Assembly: GCA_934045075.1 (NCBI GenBank)
Contig: OW203747.1
Location: forward strand, 12,987,894-13,051,893
Direction: 5' to 3'
Source: Yponomeuta sedellus
Taxonomy: Eukaryota; Arthropoda; Insecta; Lepidoptera; Yponomeutidae
Length of the DNA: 64,000 bases
Part shown: piece by piece, positions 11,001 to 23,000 of the stretch
Position numbering within the stretch: the stretch's first letter is position 1
How the letters are laid out: the number at the start of each line of letters is the position of its first letter
Made by a program: the position numbers and the translations under genes
The notes under the pieces: model-generated
The model's input: only the letters and a program-made list of their open reading frames with translations
The model's database searches: none
Told to the model about the DNA's origin: nothing

Positions 11001-14000
11001 ACGGGACGGGACGGGACGGGACGGGACGGGACGGGACGGGACGGGACGGGACGGGACGGGACGGGACGGGACGGGACGGGACGGGACAAAGTAAAAACTA
11101 GTCTTGACCGTTTAAGAGTTTTGTCTGTAACAAATATAATGTTTAAAAAACCTATTTAGAGGCTAAAAAGTCCACCCATGCCGGAACTCGAACCCGCGAC
11201 CTCTGGCTAACCGTGCCAGCGCTCACCCAACTGAGCTAATGGGCAACTTACCGACATCAGTGAAATTTCGAACCTCTTTACAATACTCTCTATATTACGT
11301 ACGTAATAATTTTTTTTTGCCTCTAAATGGGTTTTTAAGATCGGGTTAGTGCATTAAAAAGAATTTTCTCAAACATGCTCGGAAATGTTTGTGTTATTAC
11401 CATGAAATAAAGCCACAAAGTTTCTCTTTTATGGCTCTCGCCTCACTTTACTGGCCTAAGCCAGTAAAATAAGTATGAAAATCCATTACCGTCCGCTGCT
11501 CTAACTTTTTAAATTTACTTACTAAAATTAAACTGACCAAGGAAAAATTACATACAGCCAACCACCTACTAAGTTCTGTAAGCATACTTGCAAGATTAAA
11601 AAAAAAACAATCTATGGTATTGGTTTTTGTGCGGTTAAACATGGTGCTCAAATATGTTAGTGTATTTAAAAAATAAAAAAGGCGGCAAACTAAACAACTT
11701 TTTTCTGCTTGTTTTTTCTGATAATCATTTCATCGAAAATATTGAAAATGAGTTCTAGTGACGAGAGTGATGCGAAAATTATGGACTGTACTCCGCCTAA
11801 TTTGAGAAATGAAGCAAAATTAGCTATGGAGAATTTGTTACCGGCTAAAAGTAAGGAAAAATACATTTTTACGTTATTTTTTTCCTAATAAACTATTATT
11901 TCTTAATTACCCAGTAATTATTTTAATATTAATATTTCCTCGCATTGTTTGAGAAAAGCATTATACAATCCTCGGCCGGAACAGGGATTGCAGGACTCGT
12001 TCTAGACGGCCTCGTCTACGACTCGGCCGTCTATCCCAAACTCGTCCAGCTATCCCTTACTTCTCGGCCTCTGCAGTAATGTACTAATAAATATAATGTT
12101 ACATCTTTTGTTTTGTTTATTGCTATGTTTTCGTGTAATAATTAATCTCTTACCGGTTTGGCTTTAGCTGTAATTTACAAATGCCAATTAATAAATCTCT
12201 GAAAAAAGGGTCTCCTCACGACGCGTTTCCCGACAGGTATCTGATAGAGCAGTGCGCCAAGGCGAGGATCAACAAGGTCATGGGCGAGTTGAAGCCCCCT
12301 GCCCCGCCCAAGAAGGAGAAAAAGGGCAAAAAGGGCAAGAAGGGCCGTGAGTAGACAGATATTGATGATAATATGGTGTTTTTAAAAACCTATTTAGAGT
12401 ATAAAAATTCCACCGATGCCGAGATTCGAACCCGCGACCTCTATCCGTGCCAGAGGTCGGTGGAATTTTTAGCCTCTAAATAGGTTTTCAAAATTGTCCT
12501 TAGCACGGGTTAGTGCAGGGCTCTTGCTAATAAACACCGTACTTAAGCCTGGCATAGTTACACAGTGGTTTGTTCACGTCATTTGAATGTAATTTTCAGT
12601 TGGAAGAAAAGAGACAAAACACTGCATAGTTATACAATACTTACACCGGCTGCACTTATAATTTGCACTGGCTACCCGTCTTTCTAATTTCCTTCAACAA
12701 CTTTCCATCGTAAGGTTGTCTGGAAGAAATTGCTTTTAGCAATAAGGCCGCCAATTGTACTATGTATATTTGCAATTGTTTTGTATTTGTTGTTTTTCCA
12801 GTGTACAATAAAGAATATTCTTATCTTATCTTATCTTACACCAAGTTTATTAGTAAGGCTGTAGGTGTTTTACTATTTTTACAGTATTATGAAAACTTAT
12901 TATGAATTCTTACGAGTATTATCATAAAATATTTTTTATTTTACGACGGCCTCGGTGGCGCAGCGGCACGCTGACTGTAAACCCGAAGCTTTCGGGTTCG
13001 ATCCCCGGCCGGGTCAAACAAAGTCTTGGATGTTATAGATCTTTGTATGTATTGTATTAAATCTATCGTCGAGTTAGCACCTATAACACAAGTCATTTAG
13101 TTGTACTTAGTATAGGGCTAACGAGATCTGTGTAATATGTCCATGAATATTTATTTTGATTATTGTTTATTGATGGCTCGTAGCCGCGACTGCCTGAGTG
13201 ATCTTAACGGGCGCGTTCAGTGCACGGATGGATGGCTAGACGCTAGTGGCATTTTTTCCGAGCGGTTCCGTGCTTCGCAAGGCACGCTAAGCAGTCGGTG
13301 CCGGCTGCCGTCGATAGATGGCAGTCGCTAAGCCACGTCAGAGTCCTTAGGGCGGCTTGAAAACTTCTGACAGTAAGATCGGCCACTAGTCTTGCAAGGC
13401 TCCACCAACCCGGACTTGGCCCCTGTGGTGGAGTATGACCTACCCTTACTGCGATGCAGGAAGAGACCCGTGCCCCAGCAGTGGGGACATACAAAAGTCG
13501 ATAATGATATAAGTGAAAACCTGTAATTAGCTTACAGCTATTATTTCGAAGTTATTTAGTAAGTCTTAAGCTGTTGCTTTTCGAGTTGTTGATTGGTCTC
13601 TCTAGGGGCTGGTCTGCCCACCGCTGATTGGTAATCTCAAGCGCTGAAATATTTGAACACTCAGGTTTCCTCACGATGTCTTCCTTCACGGTTTTTATTG
13701 TCATTAACTGCTTACTTTTTCAGGAGATTGTGTTATTTCATGTAAACTTCTGACCTTGTGACCAAATTGTGTCTTACCTCCCCATATCTAACAAAATGCG
13801 CCCCTCACGAGAGCCCTACGCACACACAATTCTGTCAGTGAGACAATAGGTATCTTCTGTTGTTCCCTGAATGAGTTCACAAAGACCACTCTTTTTATTT
13901 TGTGTTATAATTTTTAAGTAGTGTGTATTGTATATGTTGTAGACTTTTAGTCCGGATTTACTTACGGGTGTTGTTATATCGGAAAAGTCCGAACAGGTTT

Positions 14001-17000
14001 CGCTCCGATTCGCAGAGCTTAATCGTGGTGAGCAGAGACGGAGCTCGCGTCGTCGGTTGCTCGTCGTCTAAAAGTCTACAATGTGTTGTGCTTACGAAAG
14101 TTTTAGTTCAAAAATATTGTATATATGTGTTGTAATATATTTTTTTTAAAAGAGTTAAAATAAAATGGAGTTAAAATAAAAGAAGGAAATCCTCACAAAC
14201 GGTATAATACAAAAAAACCAATGAGGGTTACAAATAAAAATGGGCCTGAGGGGCCGCGTCCCTTAAATGTGCTTTACACTGTAACACCTTATTTTAACAA
14301 CCTTAAAGGTACATCTTATGTAATAGTACATGTTATATTATACTTAATTCAAAAAAAAGGTCCCACTTAGGAGGTAACGCTTCAGTTAAAGTTTTATTGT
14401 AGAAAGGTCAAAGAACATCCTACCGAAACGTGGAAACCTGCGTTTCGGTTATCATAAATTTTATTTAAAATGCCGCAAAACAAAAAAAGTAACTTTACGG
14501 AACCCGCAAGCAGACCGGAGAGCTCAGGCCTGTCCGCTTGTCCTGGGTTCCAGGGTATAAATAAAACCCAGAGATAATAAAAAGGCGCCCTGCTGGTGTC
14601 TTCCTGAAAGGCAGAGACGACAAAATTGTACACTCCCACTTAAAGGGAATAAATGGGTAAACTAAAACTGGAATAAGTTAACTGATCTAACCACTTTCAA
14701 AATACAGCATCTTGCAGTTATATTCGAATAAAGAAAAGTTGGAAATTACAAACCAAAATGTATGTGAAACATAAATATAACATTTCATCAGAAAATACTA
14801 AGTAATTTCGTATGATTCAACATGTAAAATATGCAGGGGCCAGCAACCAACGTTCCTAGGCCACACAATTGCCTGCAGCACTGTTAGTTTCAAAGTTATA
14901 AAACGAAATGTATGCAAAACACAAATAACAGATTTTAACAGAAAATACTAAAGTATCTTATATGATTTAATATGTAAAACATGCGGGGGCAGGGACAAAC
15001 ATTCCTATGCGGCCTAATTGCCTGTAGGACAATTAACTTCTATGATACAGACCAAAATGTATGTAAACATAAATATCACATTTTAACAGAAAATATTAAG
15101 TAATTTCGTATGTTTTAACATGTAAAAGATGCAGGGGGCAGCAACCAGCGTTCCTATGCTACTCAATTGCCTGCAGCACTGTTAATTTCAAAGTTATAAA
15201 ACGAAATGTATGCAAAACACAAATAACAGATTTTAACAGAAAATACTAAAGTATCTTATATGATTTAATATGTAAAACATGCGGGGGGCAGGGACAAACA
15301 TTCCTATGCGGCTTAATTGCCTGTAGGACAATTAATTTCCAAGTTACAGACCAAAATGTATGTGAAACATAAATATCACATTTTAACAGAAAATATTAAG
15401 TAATTTCGTATGATTTAATATGTAAAAGATGCGGGGGGCAGCGACTAATATTCCTATGCCACTCAATTGCCTGCAGCACCATTAATTTAGAAGTTATGAA
15501 CCAAAACGTTCGTTAGCCTCAAGGAAAATCTACCCTCATGGTAGAAAAAAAATGCAGTACTTACATCGTCCTGGGTCGTGGCACGCTTCCAGGACGGTGC
15601 AGGCGAGTGCTACGCCTTCTGTAGCCAGCTGGGTAACAAAATAACACAAGACTTAGGCGAATTTGAACATAACTACAAAAGAACGTGTCCCGTGTCAATC
15701 CAATAAATCTGGTAAACTCACCAAAGCTGGCTTCTTGCCTGCGCTCTTCACCGGTGGTTTAAAACCAATGGTCCATCAAAAGACCGGCAGGTCCACTGTA
15801 AAGAAACCACAAAAACGATAGTACCATCATGCCAATACAAATTATACGTGACGGCGTCGCCGCAAGCGTCATGCAAAATAAAATTTGGAAAAAAGGTGGA
15901 AATAACTAGACCACGAGCAAAACAACTAAAGAGGGGCTAGATTACCTTGAAAGGCATTAGAAACAAAGAAATAACCAAGATTCTTACCCATTTTAAGGAT
16001 GGTTTAAAGCTTGATCACATCAAGGCGACCCTTTCGCCGTCTGCGCACAAAAGCAAGTCTCGGCCACAGACCAGCCAAAACCCGGCTCATATTGCTTTTT
16101 GTTACACAGAATAGTTCACGGCCGTTTCGTCTACACAGCGGTCCGGTCGCCGAACGAAAAATTAAACGAAAAAATAAACCCCGCTACAACACACCCCTCC
16201 TTGGGCGAGAATTTTCGTCGGCAACGACGGAAATTCTCCGGATGCCCTCATCCGCACAGGAACTCCCTACCCTGTGGCAAAATGCACATAATGTAGAAAC
16301 AAAACTAACAAAAATCATAAAAAAAACAAAGAAACTAAACCAGTCAACAAAACTTTCAATAAAAAGTACCAAAATGAAAAAAGCTTACGTCACAGACAAG
16401 TATAACAGAAAATAAGAAATAAATTAATAAACTACAATAAATAGTTAATTTGGAAGGAGTTAGGTTCAAAGACATTTATTTCTCATAAAGAACTTACAGT
16501 TCACTTAATTAATGAGAAAAAAAAAAAAAAAAACTTAAAATTAGCTTATATTATACGGCATGCATTAAAGTAGCATCAATCTTAATTATAAATTTAAGAC
16601 ATGTAGCTTTAGTTTATTTTTAAAAGCATTCATATTTTCTGTATCCTTTACATCAGGTGGCAAGTTATTATACAGTTTGACACCTTCATACATGACATTT
16701 CTTTTACCATATTCAGTTCGTGGTGTTCTTAGTTTAAGTTTATTTTTGCATTTGCTTCTTAAGCTATATTGCGGTGATTTGACTCGACTTATTTCTATAT
16801 TAGTGTGTATGTCTTTTTTGAGTATTTTTTTTATAAGTATGCATGTTTTATATAGATATAGTTGACGGATATTAAGTAGTTTTGTCTTTTCGTATAAAGT
16901 TTTTGTTGGGGTGTCATATTTGTAGTTGAATAGGATTTTGATGACTTTATTTTGTGACCTCTGCAATTCCTTTAAATGCGTTTTACTAGCTGTGCCCCAG

Positions 17001-20000
17001 ACTTCTATAAGATACTCAAGGTGTGATTTTACTAATGCATTATAGATAAGAGTGCGTAGAGTATAGGGAACATAGCGAACCATCTTGTGTAAGGCTCCTG
17101 TTAAAGGTACTATTTTTGATTTGACATGTTTTATATGACCTTTCCAAGTCAGTTTATCATCAAGAATCAGTCCTAAGTATTTTTCTTCTTTGGATCTATG
17201 GATTCTATCGTTGTCTATCGTAAGGTGTTGATAGTCCGGCAGTTTTTTATTTTTTGCAGCAAATATCATGTATGATGTCTTTTGTGTGTTTATAGTTAAC
17301 AAGTTATATTTGAACCATGAACTAAGTAAATTAAGATCATCTTGTGCAGTGGCAGTTACGTCTAAAAGGCAACGCCCAAAGTAAAAAAGGCATGTATCAT
17401 CAGCGTAAAGTGTTACGTCCCCGTGGAGATTGATATTACTTATGTTGTTTACGTAAACTAAAAAAAACAATGGTCCTAAAATTGAGCCTTGTGGGATACC
17501 GTACGTTACAGTTTTAGGATTACTTTTATATTGACCTATTTTTACTATTTGTTGTCTGTTTGTATTTGGAGTTAGCAGTAGCATTGTGGTCACACGGATT
17601 GGTGGGACCACTCGAGCGTACTGCTTAACCAAAAAAAATCTAAACCGAGAAAGCGGGTAAAAATAAAATAAATAAAAGTCAATCCGGGAAACACAAATGT
17701 AAATTAACCTGGGCCCAAGCTGTTAGTAAAAAACAACAACCTGGGATAACAGGATAAAAAGCAAACCTGGGCAACAGGTAAAAACACAAAAAAACAAAAT
17801 GGAAAAATGGTGGGCTATCCGCAGCAGCATAGGCACACCGAACAGTGTGGTAATCAACCCACTGGACAACCCGCCTGCGTAACTTACGACAACGGATAGC
17901 CCAGCCTAAGAAACAAACAACTGGTTTAGGGTTCAGTAGTGATAAGGCATTTGGTAGAAGTCACGATCCGCTTCGGCAACTGAACCCTAAAAGTGAAATG
18001 GCGACAGCAGTGATAAGGCTTTTGGTAGAAGTCACGATCCGCTTCGGCAGCTGTGCCTCTAGGAAAAAAAATAAAATGGTGACAGCAGTGGATAGGCTTG
18101 TTTTTCTGAAGTCACGACCCGCTTCATCAGCTGTACCAGGTAAATCCAGGGGTGGTAGGCAGATACGGTGACAGCAGTGGAAAGGCTTATTTAAATGAAG
18201 TCACGACCCGCTTCGGCAACTGCACCGGCCTGAACCTACGAGGAAGAATAAACTTAAATAAATAAGTATGAAAGAAATAAACATACATTGATAAAAGTAC
18301 AATAAATATTATACATAAACATAGAATAAACAAAAAGAAAGAAATACATTTACGTAAATTAAATAGAAATAAATAAACATACATAAACTACGCCTTCATC
18401 CATTGGTCGCCTTTTACGACATGCAGGAGAAAAACAGTGGAACTATTCTAGAACCGGACTCCACACGGTCTTGACAAAAACAACAACGGGTATAGAATAA
18501 ACTTAAATAAATAAAACACAGAATAAACATACATAAACTATGCCTTCGTCCATCGGTCGACTCTTACGACCTGCCGGAGAAGATGGCAGTGGGACTATTC
18601 TAGAACCGGCCTCCACACGGTCTTAAAAAATAACCACCTTAAAATAATTGATCTGCCGGTCGAAAAAAGAAGAAAAAGAATCCCGTTAAGAGATTAATGA
18701 ATTAAGTTAATGACGATGCACCTCTTAACCAAACATAGTTAAGAGGGAAGTTAAAGTTTACAAAATCAATTTACAAAAAAAGTTACAAGTCAAAAAAAAA
18801 AATAAAAAAAGCACATTTAAGTTTAGCTCCGGTTTTTGAGCAAAAGACCAAAAAACGGTTTAAACCACCTCAAAGGTCCCTGTGTTCGGGCGCCATTGTA
18901 ATATATTTTTTTAAAAAGAGTTAAAATAAAATGGAGTTAAAATAAAAGAAGGAAATCCTCACAAACGGTATAATACAAAAAAACCAATGAGGGTTACAAA
19001 TAAAAATGGGCCTGAGGGGCCGCGTCCCTTAAATGTGCTTTACACTGTAACACCTTATTTTAACAACCTTAAAGGTACATCTTATGTAATAGTACATGTT
19101 ATATTATACTTAATTCAAAAAAAAGGTCCCACTTAGGAGGTAACGCTTCAGTTAAAGTTTTATTGTAGAAAGGTCAAAGAACATCCTACCGAAACGTGGA
19201 AACCTGCGTTTCGGTTATCATAAATTTTATTTAAAATGCCGCAAAACAAAAAAAGTAACTTTACGGAACCCGCAAGCAGACCGGAGAGCTCAGGCCTGTC
19301 CGCTTGTCCTGGGTTCCAGGGTATAAATAAAACCCAGAGATAATAAAAAGGCGCCCTGCTGGTGTCTTCCTGAAAGGCAGAGACGACAAAATTGTACACT
19401 CCCACTTAAAGGGAATAAATGGGTAAACTAAAACTGGAATAAGTTAACTGATCTAACCACTTTCAAAATACAGCATCTTGCAGTTATATTCGAATAAAGA
19501 AAAGTTGGAAATTACAAACCAAAATGTATGTGAAACATAAATATAACATTTCATCAGAAAATACTAAGTAATTTCGTATGATTCAACATGTAAAATATGC
19601 AGGGGCCAGCAACCAACGTTCCTAGGCCACACAATTGCCTGCAGCACTGTTAGTTTCAAAGTTATAAAACGAAATGTATGCAAAACACAAATAACAGATT
19701 TTAACAGAAAATACTAAAGTATCTTATATGATTTAATATGTAAAACATGCGGGGGCAGGGACAAACATTCCTATGCGGCCTAATTGCCTGTAGGACAATT
19801 AACTTCTATGATACAGACCAAAATGTATGTAAACATAAATATCACATTTTAACAGAAAATATTAAGTAATTTCGTATGTTTTAACATGTAAAAGATGCAG
19901 GGGGCAGCAACCAGCGTTCCTATGCTACTCAATTGCCTGCAGCACTGTTAATTTCAAAGTTATAAAACGAAATGTATGCAAAACACAAATAACAGATTTT

Positions 20001-23000
20001 AACAGAAAATACTAAAGTATCTTATATGATTTAATATGTAAAACATGCGGGGGGCAGGGACAAACATTCCTATGCGGCTTAATTGCCTGTAGGACAATTA
20101 ATTTCCAAGTTACAGACCAAAATGTATGTGAAACATAAATATCACATTTTAACAGAAAATATTAAGTAATTTCGTATGATTTAATATGTAAAAGATGCGG
20201 GGGGCAGCGACTAATATTCCTATGCCACTCAATTGCCTGCAGCACCATTAATTTAGAAGTTATGAACCAAAACGTTCGTTAGCCTCAAGGAAAATCTACC
20301 CTCATGGTAGAAAAAAAATGCAGTACTTACATCGTCCTGGGTCGTGGCACGCTTCCAGGACGGTGCAGGCGAGTGCTACGCCTTCTGTAGCCAGCTGGGT
20401 AACAAAATAACACAAGACTTAGGCGAATTTGAACATAACTACAAAAGAACGTGTCCCGTGTCAATCCAATAAATCTGGTAAACTCACCAAAGCTGGCTTC
20501 TTGCCTGCGCTCTTCACCGGTGGTTTAAAACCAATGGTCCATCAAAAGACCGGCAGGTCCACTGTAAAGAAACCACAAAAACGATAGTACCATCATGCCA
20601 ATACAAATTATACGTGACGGCGTCGCCGCAAGCGTCATGCAAAATAAAATTTGGAAAAAAGGTGGAAATAACTAGACCACGAGCAAAACAACTAAAGAGG
20701 GGCTAGATTACCTTGAAAGGCATTAGAAACAAAGAAATAACCAAGATTCTTACCCATTTTAAGGATGGTTTAAAGCTTGATCACATCAAGGCGACCCTTT
20801 CGCCGTCTGCGCACAAAAGCAAGTCTCGGCCACAGACCAGCCAAAACCCGGCTCATATTGCTTTTTGTTACACAGAATAGTTCACGGCCTTTTCGTCTAC
20901 ACAGCGGTCCGGTCGCCGAACGAAAAATTAAACGAAAAAATAAACCCCGCTACAGTGTTTAATTATTATCTTATTATTCCTATATTTGGGCGACCTCTGT
21001 GGCGCAGTGGTGGCGCATCTGCCTACCGTGCAAGAGGTCCCGGGAGGTCTTGGATGTTTACATGTTTGTGAGGTCATTGTTTCTGTTTCCGCGACATGGG
21101 GTATCCCGGCGTGGGGCCGGAAGCAATGTATGTGCCTGTATGTAAATGTATATGTGAAGGTTATGTTGTTCTTGTTTTGTGTGTCTTCACTATTGCATTA
21201 GGGCTATACCCTGTAAAAATAGTAAGCTGTGTGTAAATAAATAAATAAAAATAAAAATCTTATCTTATCTTGTCCGGATCAGCGGCGGGCCCGCCGCCCC
21301 CTCCCCCGCCGCCCGCGCCCCCCACGGAGCGGCAGGTGTCTTCAGATAACCTAAACCGCGTGGCGCAGCGCTGGCTCAAGTATCTGGAGGACAAGAAGTT
21401 CATCGTGCTGGTTAGTTGACCATTAAGAAGTGCATTGTGCTGGTTAGTTGACCATTAAGAAGTTCATTGTGCTGGTCAGTTGACCATTAAGAAGTTTATT
21501 GTGCTGGTTAGTTGACCATTAAGAAGTGCATTGTGCTGGTTAGTTGACCATTAAGAAGTTCATTGTGCTGGTCAGTTGACCATTAAGAAGTTCATCGTGC
21601 TGGTTAGTTGACCATTAAGAAGTGCATTGTGCTGGTTAGTTGACCATTAAGAAGTTCATTGTGCTGGTCAGTTGACCATTAAGAAGTTTATTGTGCTGGT
21701 TAGTTGACCATTAAGAAGTGCATTGTGCTGGTTAGTTGACCATTAAGAAGTTCATTGTGCTGGTCAGTTGACCATTAAGAAGTTTATTGTGCTGGTTAGT
21801 TGACCATTAAGAAGTGCATTTTGCTGGTTAGTTGACCATTAAGAAGTGCATTGTGCTGGTTAGTTGACCATTAAGAAGTTCATTATGCTGGTTAGTTGAC
21901 CATTAAGAAGTTCATTGGGCTGGTTAGTTGATCATTAAGAAGTTCATTGTGCTGGTTAGTTGACCATTAAGAAGTTCATTGTGCTTGTTAGTTGACCTTT
22001 AATCATTCCTCACGGCTCATAATCATATCAGGAAACGCTGACATAGATGTTAGTTAGAGCTGAGATTTCCGCACTTAGCCTCATAGTTGGGCCATTGTAC
22101 ACTCGCGGTCTGAAAATGTTTACCACCTTAAGGTTGGTAATTGCATGCACAAATCTATGCCACGCGGTTGATGATAATTATGTGATTTGATTAGGCATAG
22201 AGCATAGATTAAGCATAGAGCATAGAACAAGCAATAGAGATTTACCCAAGCGAGGTTGCCATGGTTTTACAATCAATTCCTATTATTTATATCCTAGTAT
22301 TTTTAATAAATGTCATTGTAAAAAAATCAATTATGTCAACTTTTCAATAAAGAAAAGAGTTTCATCATCAAAACGTCATGAATACTCTTTTTGTTACAAT
22401 CTATGCTACAACTATTAAAAAGTAATACGTACCTAGATAAAGCATTTTAGACTTTACTGCACACGGTGTGCTAAAGAATCTAATTTGAAAACTGATAAAC
22501 ATTTTTAGACCGCGATCGTACGTAGCAAGCGCGGAGGTACGCTAACACCTCAGACACTAGGGTCTCCTTACGATGTTTTCCTTCACAGTCAGCGAGTAGT
22601 ACTATAATTTTACAAATGTACATAACTTAGAAAACAAAGTCATTGGTACATGCCGGGGTTCGAACCCACGACCTTCCGTTTGAGAAGCCGGCGTTCTACA
22701 CCGCTCCGCTACCACGCTGACATAGATAAAGATGCCTGTTAGCAATACTGCAACATTGAGTGAATGAATATGGCTGAGTGAACGATGAATGAATGAGCGA
22801 ATCAGCGATGCTTCCTTTTTTTCTCTCGCTCTGCGTCCGCCGTCCATGACGGTAATATATTTTCATGTGTGTCTTGTAATTTGTGCATAATAAACGTCGA
22901 AGACTACCTTGAACCCACGGCGTTTTCATCAAGGCTACAGTCCACTGCCCACTATCGAACCTTCAGTGCCTACTTCTAAAATGTAATTCTGGGCACAGTT

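Larger units (their letters stand above)
14131..20954 (-). mobile_element. Non-autonomous LTR retrotransposon (LARD-like), very young
   Basis: Two 2058-bp direct LTRs (14131-16188 and 18897-20954) start TGTAATAT and end GCTACA on the + strand. They flank 2708 bp. The 4-bp target duplication is GTGT at 14127-14130 and 20955-20958. Read on the minus strand, the 5' LTR is followed one base later by a tRNA-Lys-like primer site tggcgcccgaacacaggg (about 18895-18876). A purine tract aaggaggggtgtg precedes the 3' LTR. No gag or pol frame exists inside. The only coding remnant is a LINE nested later. The LTR copies differ at only a few positions that I could find, so the insertion is recent. It sits in intron 5 of the ARMT1-like gene. 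Confidence 0.92.

Noticed and set aside
10688..11159. Frames of 126 and 133 residues across 10.7-11.2 kb
   Set aside because: They consist of a LINE tail joined to the (GGGAC)n tract and simply reflect a stop-free 5-bp repeat.
11748..11885. MSSSDESDAK... as an ARMT1-like exon
   Set aside because: Its phase does not fit between exons 4 and 5, which join directly in frame. It lies within a transposable element copy.
14394..14639. 81-residue frame in both LTRs of the LARD-like element
   Set aside because: It is identical in both LTRs because the LTRs are identical, has no recognised domain and no supporting codon pattern.
21393..22000. CRISPR-like array of direct repeats
   Set aside because: The units are contiguous with no unique spacers, the genome is eukaryotic, and the unit derives from the neighbouring exon end.
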